From Lachnospiraceae bacterium (GTDB taxonomy: Bacteria > Bacillota > Clostridia > Lachnospirales > Lachnospiraceae), in assembly GCA_016283275.1 (NCBI GenBank), contig JAEEMP010000111.1:1-38753 (forward strand): DNA of 38,753 bases, written 5' to 3'. The notes beneath the pieces were generated by a model. That model worked only from the letters and a program-made list of their open reading frames with translations, searched no databases and had not been told where the DNA came from. Position 1 is the first letter of the stretch; every line of letters begins with the position of its first letter. The translations under genes and the position numbers were made by a program. Shown here one piece after another: positions 23,408 to 34,000 of this stretch.

Positions 23408-23690
23408 AACCAAATAAAGTACTAAACCGTTGACGAAGAGGAGTAGCTTGGGACACTTGCTGTAAAGAGAGTCCGGGATGGTGAGATCCGGGTAGTAAAG
23501 GCTTGAGTGAATGGACTTCGGAGGGCGCGGTGGAAATACCGCGACGAGAGGCATGCGTTAGTTGCCGGGGATATGTTGGTATCCCGCTAAGGTCACGAGT
23601 CATGTCGTGATGAATAAGGGTGGCACCGCGGATAGTGTATTTGTATATTCGTCCCTGACAGTAGTTATACTGTCAGGGACTTTTTTGTTT
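23408..23690 (+). promoter_or_regulatory. T-box riboswitch, tryptophan-specific, upstream of trpE
   Basis: The T-box AGGGTGGCACCGCG (23617-23630) is present. Stem I carries GGAGTAGC and a GATGGTGAGA distal loop. The specifier context GAGTGAATGGACTTC places codon UGG (Trp) at 23512-23514, in the same GAA-UGG-AC setting as the trpXYZ leader. Further hairpins (GGGATA/TATCCC; TCACGA/TCGTGA) and a terminator follow. Uncharged tRNA-Trp should allow read-through into trpEGDCFBA. Confidence 0.95.
23651..23690 (+). terminator. trp T-box leader terminator
   Basis: GTCCCTGACAGTA (23651-23663) and TACTGTCAGGGAC (23668-23680) form a perfect 13-bp stem with a 4-nt loop, followed by TTTTTTGTTT. Confidence 0.95.
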
Positions 23691-23749
23691 TACTTGGCGC
23701 GAGTGTATCGAAAGCGATACACTTTTACGCTTAAAATGAGGAGGGAAAA

Positions 23750-25201
23750 ATGACGATCGAGGAACTTAGGAAATTAAAGGAAACGGGCCGGTACGATATA
23801 GCACCCGTATCGCGTGAAATGCTGTCGGATATGAAGACTCCGCTTGAGGTACTGAGGATACTTAAGAATGTATCGGATCACTGCTACCTTCTTGAATCGG
23901 TTGCAGATAACGATAACTGGGGCAGATACACATTTTTGGGATACGATCCCAAGCACGAGATCACCTGTCTTAACGGTGTCCTTAAGATCGATAAGGACGT
24001 GATAATGACAAACGAGCCTTACAAATACATAAGAAACCTTTTAAAGACGTATAAAAGCCCCAAGGTTTTAGGACTTCCCCCGTTCACGGGCGGTCTTGTG
24101 GGATATTTCGCATATGACTACATAAAGTATGTAGAGCCTACTCTTAAGCTCATAGAAGAAGACGATGAAGGTTTTAACGATGTGGACTTAATGCTTTTTG
24201 ACAAGGTCATAGCCTTCGACCACTTAAAGCAGAAGATAATCCTGATCGCCAACATAAAGCTTAACGATATCGACAACGAATACAAAAGGGCTCAGAAAGA
24301 CTTGGACGATATGGCGGATCTTATCACAAACGGTAAGATGAGCGATGATATAAAAGGTTATGCCAAGGAAGAGTTTAAGCCCGAGTTTTCCAAAGAAGAG
24401 TTTTGCGAAATGGTCGAAAAGGCCAAGCATCACATAATCGAAGGAGATATCTTCCAGATCGTTCTTTCAAATAAGCTTTCGGCCGAATTTGAGGGATCGC
24501 TCATAAATACCTACAGGGTCTTAAGGACTATCAATCCTTCGCCTTACATGTTCTACTTCGGCAGCAACGATCTTGAGATCGCGGGTGCGTCGCCCGAGAC
24601 TCTTGTAAAGCTCGAGGACGGGGTGCTTCATACATTCCCGCTTGCCGGTACAAGACAAAGGGGCAGAAATCATGATGAAGACGAAGCGTTAAAAGAAGAA
24701 CTGTTAAGAGATCCAAAAGAACTTGCCGAGCACAACATGCTTGTGGATCTCGGCCGAAACGATATAGGCCGTATATCAAAATTCGGAACGGTAGAAGTTG
24801 AAAGTTTAAGAGATGTGCTCATGTTCTCGCATGTAATGCACATAGGCTCAACGGTCAGAGGAATTATAAAAGACAGCGAAGACGCGATGTCGGCCGTCGG
24901 AGCGATACTCCCCGCCGGGACACTTTCCGGAGCACCCAAGATCAAGGCCTGTGAGCTTATAAACGAGTTTGAGAAGAACAAGCGCGGTATCTACGGCGGA
25001 GCGATCGGATATATAGACTTTACCGGAAACCTTGATACCTGTATAGCGATCAGGACCGCATACAAGAAAAAAGGAAAAGTATTCGTAAGAAGCGGAGCGG
25101 GCATCGTAGCCGATTCCGTACCCGAATCGGAATTCACCGAGTGCATCAACAAAGCCGCGGCGGTAGCCAAGGCGATAGATATGGCAAAGGAGGTGCTGTA
25201 A
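23750..25201 (+). CDS. trpE: Anthranilate synthase component I
   Basis: This 483-residue subunit converts chorismate and ammonia to anthranilate. Near the N-terminus LLES (47-50) is the tryptophan feedback-site motif, followed by GRYTFLGYDP, where many homologues have RYSF. The chorismate-binding half shows EGDIFQIVLS, AGASPETLVKLEDG, PLAGTRQRGR, DLGRNDIGR, LPAGTLSGAPK and RSGAGIVADS. It works with TrpG, encoded next: the TAA stop shares its last base with the trpG ATG. GGAGGG precedes the start. Control is expected both by Trp feedback and by the T-box. Confidence 0.96.
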   Translation: MTIEELRKLKETGRYDIAPVSREMLSDMKTPLEVLRILKNVSDHCYLLESVADNDNWGRYTFLGYDPKHEITCLNGVLKIDKDVIMTNEPYKYIRNLLKTYKSPKVLGLPPFTGGLVGYFAYDYIKYVEPTLKLIEEDDEGFNDVDLMLFDKVIAFDHLKQKIILIANIKLNDIDNEYKRAQKDLDDMADLITNGKMSDDIKGYAKEEFKPEFSKEEFCEMVEKAKHHIIEGDIFQIVLSNKLSAEFEGSLINTYRVLRTINPSPYMFYFGSNDLEIAGASPETLVKLEDGVLHTFPLAGTRQRGRNHDEDEALKEELLRDPKELAEHNMLVDLGRNDIGRISKFGTVEVESLRDVLMFSHVMHIGSTVRGIIKDSEDAMSAVGAILPAGTLSGAPKIKACELINEFEKNKRGIYGGAIGYIDFTGNLDTCIAIRTAYKKKGKVFVRSGAGIVADSVPESEFTECINKAAAVAKAIDMAKEVL

Positions 25202-25782
25202 TGATCTTACTTATAGACAATTATGACAGTTTTTCCTATAACCTTTACCAGCTTATCGGTGAGTTTGAGCCGGATATAAAGGTAATAAGAAATGATGAGC
25301 TTACCGTTGACGAGGTTAAGGAATTAAAACCCGATGCCATCATTCTTTCACCCGGACCGGGAAGACCCGAAGACGCGGGCATCTGTATCGAGACGGTCCA
25401 AAAACTCGGAAGTAAGATCCCGATACTCGGTGTGTGTCTCGGACACCAGGCGATATGTACGGCTTACGGCGCCAAGGTAGGCTACGCAAAGAAGCTTATG
25501 CACGGAAAGAGTTCGATGGCAAGGCTGGACGTTAACTCAAAGCTTTTTAACGACTGCGCGGATGTGATCGAGGTGGCAAGATATCATTCGCTTGCCGCGG
25601 ATGAGAAAACGATCCCAAAAGAACTTAAGGTTACGGCAGTCACAAGAGACGGCGAGATAATGGCGGTAGAGCATGAAAAGTATCCGGTATACGGTCTTCA
25701 GTTCCACCCCGAATCGATACTTACGCCGGCCGGACGCGACATAATAAGAAACTTTATCAATATAAGCAGCAACAAACAATAA
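25201..25782 (+). CDS. trpG: Anthranilate synthase component II (glutamine amidotransferase)
   Basis: The start is ATG 25201, overlapping the trpE stop; an upstream in-frame GTG lies inside trpE and is not used. The 193-residue class I amidotransferase supplies ammonia from glutamine to TrpE. The triad is Cys79 (GVCLGHQ), His169 and Glu171 (FHPES); ILSPGPGRPEDAG forms the oxyanion region. It has the usual stand-alone length with no TrpD fusion. A PabA role for folate is possible as a second function because no separate pabA is in view. Confidence 0.95.
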   Translation: MILLIDNYDSFSYNLYQLIGEFEPDIKVIRNDELTVDEVKELKPDAIILSPGPGRPEDAGICIETVQKLGSKIPILGVCLGHQAICTAYGAKVGYAKKLMHGKSSMARLDVNSKLFNDCADVIEVARYHSLAADEKTIPKELKVTAVTRDGEIMAVEHEKYPVYGLQFHPESILTPAGRDIIRNFINISSNKQ

Positions 25783-25806
25783 ATCATACAATGAGAGGAA
25801 CAAAAA

Positions 25807-26826
25807 ATGATAAAAGAAGCTATAGTAAAAATCGTAAGCAAGCAGGATTTAACTTTTGATGAAGCATACACCGTTATGAACGAGATCATGAACGGTGAAA
25901 CAACACCCACACAGAACGCAGCTTTCCTTGCGGCACTTTCCACAAAGTCTGCCAAAGCCGAGACTCAGGACGAGATATCAGGCTGTGCAACGGCAATGAG
26001 AGAGCATGCGACAACGATCTCCTACGATAAGGATGTTCTTGAGATCGTGGGAACCGGCGGAGACAATTCACAGAGTTTTAATATCTCCACAACTTCCGCA
26101 ATGGTGATCGCTTCAGCAGGCATAAGAGTTGCAAAGCACGGAAACCGCGCAGCATCATCAAAATCAGGCGCGGCAGACTGCCTTGAAGCACTCGGCATCA
26201 ACATTGACATGTCGCCCGAAAAGTGTGTATCGATGCTCGATGACGCAGGATTCTGCTTCTTCTTTGCTCAGAAGTATCACTCATCCATGAAGTACGTGGG
26301 TGCCATCAGAAAAGAACTCGGTTTCAGAACGGTATTCAATATCTTAGGCCCCCTTACCAATCCCGCTAAGCCTTCGATGCAGATCCTGGGCGTATATGAC
26401 GATTATCTTGTGGGACCTTTGGCAAGAGTTCTTACCGACCTTGGCGTAAAGAGAGGCCTTGTGGTATACGGACAGGAAAAACTCGACGAGATCTCGGCAT
26501 GCGGTCCCACGACGGTTTGTGAGATCAACAACGGAAAATATACCGATTATGAGATCAGACCCGAAGATTTCGGCCTTGTAAGAGGCAATGCGGGCGAACT
26601 TACGGGAGGCACGGCTGAAGAAAACGCACAGATCACAAGAGATATCTTATCGGGCAAAGAAAGAGGCGCCAAGAGAAGCGCTGTATTACTTAACGCCGGT
26701 GCTGCGATCTATGTGGGCGGCAAGGCAGATACCTTCGAAGACGGTGTTAAAGAAGCAGCCAGACTCATCGATGAGGGTATCGCACTCAGGAAACTTGAAG
26801 AGATCATTGAAAAATCAAACAGATAG
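25807..26826 (+). CDS. trpD: Anthranilate phosphoribosyltransferase
   Basis: This 339-residue enzyme joins anthranilate to [22 protein letters not shown] (about 78-95) is the PRPP/anthranilate-binding loop, followed by [21 protein letters not shown], and [13 protein letters not shown] lies in the C-terminal domain. AGAGGAAC precedes the ATG; a 24-bp gap separates it from trpG. The length and motifs are canonical. Confidence 0.96.
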   Translation: MIKEAIVKIVSKQDLTFDEAYTVMNEIMNGETTPTQNAAFLAALSTKSAKAETQDEISGCATAMREHATTISYDKDVLEIVGTGGDNSQSFNISTTSAMVIASAGIRVAKHGNRAASSKSGAADCLEALGINIDMSPEKCVSMLDDAGFCFFFAQKYHSSMKYVGAIRKELGFRTVFNILGPLTNPAKPSMQILGVYDDYLVGPLARVLTDLGVKRGLVVYGQEKLDEISACGPTTVCEINNGKYTDYEIRPEDFGLVRGNAGELTGGTAEENAQITRDILSGKERGAKRSAVLLNAGAAIYVGGKADTFEDGVKEAARLIDEGIALRKLEEIIEKSNR

Positions 26827-26834
26827 AGGAAAGC

Positions 26835-27623
26835 ATGGACAACATACTTAACACGATAGCCGAATATGCAAGGGAAAGGGTAATATCAAGTAAAAAAACA
26901 CTTCCTTTGGACATTCTTAAAGAGAAGGCACTCGCACTTCCAAAAGACAATGCTTTTTCTTTTGAAAAAGCCGTAAAGAAAGACGGTATGAGCTTTATAT
27001 GCGAATGTAAAAAGGCTTCTCCGTCAAAAGGTCTTATCGCAGAGGATTTTCCTTATGTTAAGATAGCGAAAGAATACGAAGCGGCAGGTGCATCATGTAT
27101 ATCGGTACTTACCGAACCCAAGTGGTTTTTGGGAAGTGACGGATATCTTAAGGAGATATCGGAAAATGTTGATATTCCGTGCCTTCGAAAGGATTTTACG
27201 GTCGACGAATACATGATATACGAAGCAAAGATTTTGGGTGCTTCATGTGTACTTTTGATTTGTTCGCTCTTGCCTGCAGAAACGCTTGAAAAGTACATAA
27301 AGATTGCAGATTCTTTGGGGCTTTCGGCTTTGGTGGAGGCTCACGACGAAGAAGAAGTCAGATCGGCCGTAAGTGCGGGCGCGAGGATGATCGGGGTAAA
27401 CAACAGAAACCTTAAAGACTTTACGGTCGATATAGGAAATTCTATAAGACTTCGAAGCCTTGTACCCGATGATATACTGTTTGTGGCCGAAAGCGGTATA
27501 AAGACCGCAGAGGACATCAAAACCTTATACGAAGGAAAAGTCGACGGCGTTCTTATAGGTGAATCCTTAATGCGGGCACCCGATAAAAAAGCTGAACTTG
27601 ATAAGTTAAGAGGACTTATATGA
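26835..27623 (+). CDS. trpC: Indole-3-glycerol phosphate synthase
   Basis: This 262-residue TIM-barrel enzyme closes the ring of CdRP to indole-glycerol phosphate. Motifs are FICECKKASPSKGLIAEDF (catalytic Glu and Lys, about 54-72), ISVLTEPKWFLGS, LRKDFTVDEYMIYEA, IGVNNRNLKDF and VLIGESLM at the phosphate site. It is not fused to TrpF as it is in E. coli; the trpF ATG overlaps the trpC stop by four bases (ATGA). Confidence 0.96.
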   Translation: MDNILNTIAEYARERVISSKKTLPLDILKEKALALPKDNAFSFEKAVKKDGMSFICECKKASPSKGLIAEDFPYVKIAKEYEAAGASCISVLTEPKWFLGSDGYLKEISENVDIPCLRKDFTVDEYMIYEAKILGASCVLLICSLLPAETLEKYIKIADSLGLSALVEAHDEEEVRSAVSAGARMIGVNNRNLKDFTVDIGNSIRLRSLVPDDILFVAESGIKTAEDIKTLYEGKVDGVLIGESLMRAPDKKAELDKLRGLI

Positions 27624-28231
27624 TAATAAAGATCTGTGGTCTTAAGACACAAGACGATATAGCATATGTCAATGAGTTTAAGCCCGATTATATAGGCTTT
27701 GTGTTTGCAAAGGGGCGTAAAAGGACGATCGACGGGGAAACGGCAAGGCTGTTAAAAGAACACCTTGATAAAGGCATAAAGGCAGTCGGAGTCTTTGTGG
27801 ACGATCCGCTTGATGAAGTATTATCGCTTCTTGAAGATAACATCATCGACATGGCTCAGCTTCACGGCGATGAAGATGAAGCATACATAAAGGGATTAAA
27901 AGAAAAAACGGATAAGCCCGTCATTAAGGCATTTGTGGTAAAAGAAGATACGGATATCGGTCTTATAAACAATTCTTCGGCCGACATGATACTTTTGGAC
28001 AGCGGACAAGGAAGCGGGAAAAAACTTAATGAAGCACTTATAAGATCCGTAAAGAGGGATTACATTCTGGCAGGCGGTTTAAGCCCGGAAAATGTAGATG
28101 GCGTTCTTTTAAACAGGAGCAATCGTCTTATCGGACTTGATGTAAGTTCCGGCGTCGAGACGGACGGAGCAAAAGACAGAGAAAAGATAGAACTCTTTAT
28201 CAAAAGAGTAAGAAATGAGGAGAAAAGATGA
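27620..28231 (+). CDS. trpF: Phosphoribosylanthranilate isomerase
   Basis: This 203-residue TIM barrel isomerises PRA to Cd[13 protein letters not shown] (3-13) carries the catalytic Cys, AQLHGDED follows strand 3, [11 protein letters not shown] holds the general-acid Asp, and [10 protein letters not shown] and GLDVSSGVE form the phosphate sites. It overlaps trpC and trpB by ATGA junctions, so translation is coupled on both sides. Confidence 0.95.
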   Translation: MIIKICGLKTQDDIAYVNEFKPDYIGFVFAKGRKRTIDGETARLLKEHLDKGIKAVGVFVDDPLDEVLSLLEDNIIDMAQLHGDEDEAYIKGLKEKTDKPVIKAFVVKEDTDIGLINNSSADMILLDSGQGSGKKLNEALIRSVKRDYILAGGLSPENVDGVLLNRSNRLIGLDVSSGVETDGAKDREKIELFIKRVRNEEKR

Positions 28232-29412
28232 GCAGAGGAAGATTCGGTGTCCACGGCGGACAGTACATTCCCGAAACACTTATGAACGCGGTGATCGAAC
28301 TTGAAGAAGCGTACAATAAGTACAAAAACGATCCGGATTTTGTTCGTGAACTGGATGAACTTTTAAACGAATATGCCGGAAGACCTTCAAGACTTTATTT
28401 TGCAGAGAAGATGACAAAGGATCTTGGCGGTGCAAAGATATACTTAAAGAGGGAAGATTTGAACCATACGGGTTCGCACAAGATAAACAACGTGCTCGGC
28501 CAGGCGCTTCTTGCAAAGAAGATGGGAAAGACACGCCTTATTGCCGAGACCGGTGCGGGTCAGCACGGTGTTGCCACCGCGACGGCAGCAGCGCTTATGA
28601 ATATGGAATGTGTTGTTTTCATGGGTGAAGAGGACACAAAGAGACAGGCATTAAACGTATACAGGATGAGACTTCTTGGAGCGACCGTGATCCCTGTCAA
28701 GAGCGGAACCGCAACATTAAAGGACGCCGTTTCCGAAGCCATGCGTGAATGGACGAGCAGGATCGCGGATACTCATTATTGTTTAGGATCCGTAATGGGG
28801 CCGCATCCGTTCCCGACGATCGTAAGAGATTTCCAGTCGGTCATATCAAAAGAGATAAAAGAAGAAATGCTTAAGCGCGAAGGACGTCTTCCCGATGCCG
28901 TTGTGGCATGTGTGGGCGGCGGTTCAAACGCCATAGGTTCATTTTATAACTTTATAGAAGATAAGGAAGTTAAGCTCATCGGATGTGAGGCGGCAGGACG
29001 CGGTACAGATACTTTTGAGACGGCTGCTACCATAAATACGGGTAAGCTCGGTATCTTCCACGGCATGAAATCATATTTCTGCCAGGATGAATACGGTCAG
29101 ATCGCTCCGGTCTATTCGATCTCCGCAGGACTTGATTATCCCGGAATCGGCCCCGAGCATGCAAATCTTCATGATACGGGAAGGGCCGAATATGTTGCGA
29201 TAACCGACGATGAAGCGGTAAATGCGTTTGAGTATCTTTCCCGTACAGAGGGTATCATTCCCGCTATCGAGTCGGCTCACGCGGTCGCTTATGCGATGAA
29301 GCATGCAAAAGATTATACAAAGGATCAGATAATGGTAATAACGATCTCAGGCCGCGGTGACAAGGACTGCGCAGCGATCGCAAGATACAGGGGGGAGGAT
29401 ATCAATGAGTAA
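28228..29412 (+). CDS. trpB: Tryptophan synthase beta subunit
   Basis: This 394-residue PLP enzyme makes tryptophan from indole and serine. Lys85 in [13 protein letters not shown] binds [20 protein letters not shown] is the catalytic Glu and COMM-domain entry, and [15 protein letters not shown] is the phosphate loop. The length and the [11 protein letters not shown] region fit TrpB1, which pairs with TrpA. It overlaps trpF by ATGA and trpA by 8 nt. Confidence 0.97.
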   Translation: MSRGRFGVHGGQYIPETLMNAVIELEEAYNKYKNDPDFVRELDELLNEYAGRPSRLYFAEKMTKDLGGAKIYLKREDLNHTGSHKINNVLGQALLAKKMGKTRLIAETGAGQHGVATATAAALMNMECVVFMGEEDTKRQALNVYRMRLLGATVIPVKSGTATLKDAVSEAMREWTSRIADTHYCLGSVMGPHPFPTIVRDFQSVISKEIKEEMLKREGRLPDAVVACVGGGSNAIGSFYNFIEDKEVKLIGCEAAGRGTDTFETAATINTGKLGIFHGMKSYFCQDEYGQIAPVYSISAGLDYPGIGPEHANLHDTGRAEYVAITDDEAVNAFEYLSRTEGIIPAIESAHAVAYAMKHAKDYTKDQIMVITISGRGDKDCAAIARYRGEDINE

Positions 29413-30166
29413 GATCAAAGAAGCTTTCAAAGACAAAAAGGCCTTTATTCCCTTTGTGACCTGTGGAGACGGGGGGCTTGAGAATACGATCGACATAGTA
29501 AAAGAGGCTGTTAAGAACGGGGCCGATATAGTGGAACTCGGTATCCCGTTTTCGGATCCGACGGCGGAAGGACCCGTTATACAGGAAGCCAACATACGGG
29601 CATTAAAGACAGGTGTCACGACTGATAAGATATTCGATATGGTGGTTGAGTTAAGAAAAGAAGTATCCGTTCCGCTTGTGTTTATGACATATGCAAATGT
29701 CGTATATTCATACGGGATCGAGAAGTTTATGAAAAGATCGTCAGAAGTCGGTATGAACGGTCTTATCCTTCCCGATGTTCCTTTCGAAGAAAAAGAAGAG
29801 TTTGCGCCCGCAGCGAGGAAATACGGAATAGACTTCATATCGCTGATCGCCCCCACCTCTCATGAAAGGATCAAAATGATAGCAAAAGAGGCCGAAGGGT
29901 TTATATACATTGTCTCAAGCCTCGGAGTTACTGGTGTAAGAAGCGAGATAAATACCGATATTGCGTCCATGGTAAAACTGATCCGTGACAATACCGACGT
30001 TCCGTGCGCCGTCGGATTCGGCATATCCACACCGGAACAGGCTGCCAAGATGCGTTCTTTGTCGGACGGGGTGATCGTGGGTTCGGCTATCATGAAACTT
30101 GTGGCCAAATACGGTACGGATGCTCCGAAATACGTAGGCGATTATGTAAGAACTATGGTAGAATAG
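29405..30166 (+). CDS. trpA: Tryptophan synthase alpha subunit
   Basis: The start is ATG 29405 with GGGGGAGG upstream, inside the trpB end; a longer frame from 29357 is not needed. The 253-residue TIM barrel cleaves indole-glycerol phosphate to indole. The catalytic Glu is Glu44 ([10 protein letters not shown]). The residue equal to Salmonella Asp60 is Glu55 (DPTAEGP), a variant I believe is common in Firmicutes. [23 protein letters not shown] and [11 protein letters not shown] complete the active and phosphate sites. It is the last gene of trpEGDCFBA. Confidence 0.96.
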   Translation: MSKIKEAFKDKKAFIPFVTCGDGGLENTIDIVKEAVKNGADIVELGIPFSDPTAEGPVIQEANIRALKTGVTTDKIFDMVVELRKEVSVPLVFMTYANVVYSYGIEKFMKRSSEVGMNGLILPDVPFEEKEEFAPAARKYGIDFISLIAPTSHERIKMIAKEAEGFIYIVSSLGVTGVRSEINTDIASMVKLIRDNTDVPCAVGFGISTPEQAAKMRSLSDGVIVGSAIMKLVAKYGTDAPKYVGDYVRTMVE

Positions 30167-30203
30167 CATTCAGATAAAAACCTTAAGCTATAAGGAGACG
30201 GAT

Positions 30204-30962
30204 ATGGCATACGAAAATAAAGAATTCTATATCGATTGTGACGGTATCGACATCCACGCAAAGCTGGATTTTCCGAATGAGACAAAGGAAAAGATGCCGA
30301 TCCTTGTCGTGATCCCGGGATTTACGGGTCACATAGAGGAAGACCATATAATAGCGGTAGCCAAGGCTGCCAACGAAGTCGGATTTGTAACTTTGAGGGC
30401 CGAAATGTACGGTCACGGCAAAAGCGGCGGAGAATTTAAGTATCACAATGTTCTTTTATGGATGATGGAGGCCGCACGCGTTATAAGATATGCAAGAAAC
30501 CTTGATTTTGTATCGGATGTGTATCTTACGGGACATTCACAGGGCGGTCTTACCGCAGTATTGGCTGCGGGCATAATGGCCGATGTCATAAAGGCGCTCA
30601 TACCGCTTTCACCAGCAATGAACATTCCTTTTGACGCAAGAAGAGGCTCAATGTTGGGAAATGTATTTAATAACGAAGATCTGCCGGATGAGGTTTCATG
30701 TCCCGACTGGACGCTTTCTTCCGATTACACAAGAGTGGCAAGAGTGCTTCCCATCAGGGAATGCATCGAGATGTTCAAAAAGCCGGTCCTTGTAATTCAC
30801 GGTACCGAAGATGAAGCGGTTCCTTATGAATTCGGCGTCGAGCTTTCAAAGCAGTACGAAAACGGAAAGCTTGTCTCGATCGAAGGTGACGACCATTGTT
30901 ATGACTATCACCTTGATGAGGTCACAAAGGCACTTAAGGAATTTTTGACCTCACAGTTATGA
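30204..30962 (+). CDS. Alpha/beta hydrolase, feruloyl/cinnamoyl esterase (Est1E-like)
   Basis: This 252-residue cytosolic alpha/beta hydrolase carries HGFTGH-like PGFTGHIEEDHI (38-49) at the oxyanion region, nucleophile Ser112 in GHSQGG, Asp203 in HGTEDEAVPYE and His231 in DDHCYDYH. The spacing of the triad and long shared stretches match my recollection of the feruloyl esterase Est1E of Butyrivibrio proteoclasticus, which releases ferulic acid from arabinoxylan fragments. There is no signal peptide. AAGGAG lies before ATG 30204. It begins only 37 nt after trpA with no terminator seen, so it may be transcribed with the trp operon; a separate promoter could not be identified. Confidence 0.88.
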   Translation: MAYENKEFYIDCDGIDIHAKLDFPNETKEKMPILVVIPGFTGHIEEDHIIAVAKAANEVGFVTLRAEMYGHGKSGGEFKYHNVLLWMMEAARVIRYARNLDFVSDVYLTGHSQGGLTAVLAAGIMADVIKALIPLSPAMNIPFDARRGSMLGNVFNNEDLPDEVSCPDWTLSSDYTRVARVLPIRECIEMFKKPVLVIHGTEDEAVPYEFGVELSKQYENGKLVSIEGDDHCYDYHLDEVTKALKEFLTSQL

Positions 30963-30976
30963 TCATACGGAATATG

Positions 30977-31005
30977 TTAAAAGCCCGGCGATGCCGGGCT
31001 TTTAA
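30977..31005. terminator. Intrinsic terminator after the esterase gene (bidirectional)
   Basis: TTAAAAGCCCGGC (30977-30989) and GCCGGGCTTTTAA (30993-31005) form a 13-bp stem with a 3-nt loop; the outer T and A tracts are usable from both strands. It lies between the convergent esterase and Nudix-EAL genes. Confidence 0.85.
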
Positions 31006-31048
31006 AGTTGTGCATATGACTTATGCCATTATGCTGTATTTTTATCCC

Positions 31049-34000
31049 CTATTTTACGAACCATCTTTTACGGCCGGCTACGATGTTATCGCGTTTAATG
31101 TCAAAGTAGCAATAACTGTCGGTAAAGGAATCTGCTTTACAGCCGAACAGGATTCCGTTTGCGGAGTTTACGTTCATCTCGAGCCCTACGTTATCAAGGC
31201 TTATATTTGCGGATGCATCACGGCAGCCGATACCGGTTCCGATGTTTGCTTCGCAGTAGAAGACAAGTTTGCAATGGTCGAGTTCAACGTCCAGACCGCC
31301 GCCGTTTGTACCGATGGCTGCGATGTTCCAACCGTTGATGGCAATGTTGACCTGTGCTTCGCTTATCTTGATGCGGCCTGAAGATTTTTCGGTCGAGCCG
31401 ATACCGACAACCTGATTTCCGGAACCGAATATCTTAAGAAGCGTGTTCTTTATCTCGATGTTCTGACTTCCGAAAGCTGCACCGATCATGGAACCTCTTG
31501 CGATCCTTACATCTATGGCTATATCCATATCAGAGATGAATACATTGGCTGTATCTCTGTAAGAACCTATGCATATACAGTTCGAAGCGGCGCATACACT
31601 TCTGAACGATCCGGCTCTTAAGTCGATCGCATGAGGTTCAACGGAAGACTTTCCGCCTATGCATACGCAGTTTTCTCCGCTAATATCTATCTGAAGAAGT
31701 CCCGTCATCTCGGAAACGATGCGGCCGTATGCACACAAGTGGTCGTTACCTATACCGTATGCATTGGTAAACGTCGGAGTGATCTTAAGATTTCCGTTAC
31801 CTTCAAGAGTAAGCTTTGTAGTTTCGGGAACCCTTATGCCGTTTCCGTTAAAGGTATTTTCGCCTTCAATGTTCAGAATGAGCTCGGATTCCTTACCAAG
31901 GTCTATGCACGGGGTGGTATCGACATCACCGATGCTAACGTTCTTTATGGTAAGCCTGCAGCTTGAATGATCTTTGATCCTTATGGATACTGCCGATAAG
32001 AAATCGGGATTTCCCACAAGCGTAAGGTCTCCGCCCGAAAGAAGCAGGATGCTGTATTTTTGAAGCGATAAGTCCACAAGAGAAAGCTGCTTTTCATCCT
32101 TTACAAGATATACTTTCTGTCTTGAATTGTTGGAGACTATATCAAGGTTTGCACGGCTTATTTCGGAAAGCAAAGCGGGAGAAAGCGCATCCAGGATATC
32201 CGGAGTGGGCTTTGCTGTATAGAATCCCTGAATAAGATCCACACCCATTCGTATAACGGCATTCAATTCCTCAAGGGTCTCAACACCTTCGGCGAGGGCC
32301 TGGAAGCCGTTGTCGTGGGCAAACTGTATTATCGTGTTTACGAAGTGTTGCTTTCTGGGATCGAGATGGACCTCGGATATGAGGAAACGATCGATCTTTA
32401 CGTAGTTCGGCAGGAATTTGAGCAGGTTATTAACGTTTGAATAACCTGTTCCGAAGTCATCGACCGCAACCTGGAAACCGTCGTCTTTGCTTCTTTTTGT
32501 AAGGTAGTTAAGGGTGGTTTCTTCAATGTCTGTTTCTTCGGTAACTTCCACAACCGAACGGGAAAGCGCATCCTTATATAGAGCGGACATTTCATCATAT
32601 TCTTCGTCGGAAAGATAGTAGCCTGGAATACTGTTTATAAAGATCTTTCTGTTCTTAAACTCACTTTTACGCTCAGTGGCTATCTTAAGAACGTTGTTGA
32701 AGGTTGCTCTCTCCACATCCTTAAGCCTGTTTTCCTCTGTTGCATATTTAAGAAGAGTAAGAGGAGTTATCCTGTATTCGTGCGGTGCGCGCATCAAAGC
32801 TTCATAGCCCATGATATCGCCGGTTTTGGCACATATTATGGGCTGGAAATAATATTGAAGCTCATTGTTGTCAAGTATCCTGTTTACAAGGCTTCTAAGC
32901 TGAGGGTCCTCTTCATTGGCTTCGACAGGCACATATCTGCTCTGGGGCTTGGATTCGGAAACGGCTCTGTGGTGCTCGGAAAGCTGCGCAAGTATCTGAT
33001 CGGGCTCAAGCTTTGTAGCGGGATCGACTATCATGAAAGCCATCGAAGGATTTAAGGTATAATCCTTTCCCGAAATCTTGTTATAGTGCTCGAATCTGTC
33101 GGTTATGCTGTTCTTTAACTCTTTAGTCAGTTCGCTTTCTGCGCTGTCATCTTCACAGATCACGGCAAATTCATCATGAGATATACGTCCTATGAGGTTT
33201 TTGTTCCTGACGGTATCTATAAGGATTTCCGCCACAATGCAGATGATCTCGTGTATCTCGGCTTCATCGTAGAGGTCTTCGATCCTTGTAAAATCGGTGA
33301 TCTTAAGTGAAAGAAGCAGAGTGGGATTTTTAAATCTCGTGGAACTTACAAGTTTCCGGGTTAATTGCTCCGCAAACTCATCTCTTGTAAGAAGTCCCGT
33401 TTCAGCATCCCATTTGCCCACGGACGAAGAGTTTGACTTTCTCTCGACAGTCATATCTGCGTAGTGGTTTACAAAGTAACCTAATGCAATATAAGTAAAC
33501 ACCGAATAAAAATATCCGTGGTCGTCGCGGCCTAAACTTAAATATTCTCCGGCTTTTTCGGGAGTCAGAAGCATATAGTCGCCTATACGTTCCGAACCTT
33601 CGGTACCTTCGTTGTTTATTACGGAAGTATCTTTAAGATGTATTACGGCCATTACGATCGCATTGCTTTCGTCGGTCATACCCGGAGTGCTGAAAAGAAG
33701 AGGATTTACGATCTCGATCGTGTCTTCGCCGGAAAGTTCGATGCCGGTTTCTTCTTTTATCTCGCGCTTTGCGGCTTCTATCACGGGATTTTCCGAAGCT
33801 TTGTCGCTTTTGTCGATCAAACCTGCCGGAACACTTAAAAGCTCACGCCCTGCGGGATAACGAAATTCGTGAGTAAGTAAAAGTCTCGGTCCTTTTTCGG
33901 GAGTCATGATTACAACGATACAACTTACCGCATCGGGAAGCATACCCAAAAACTCTGCTTCGGTCTTGGGAGCAACAATGTCCTCATAACTTCGCCTTGT

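Noticed and set aside
25141..25200. Longer trpG starting at an internal GTG of trpE
   Set aside because: The classical TrpG start MILLIDNYDSFSYN begins at ATG 25201, coupled to the trpE stop.
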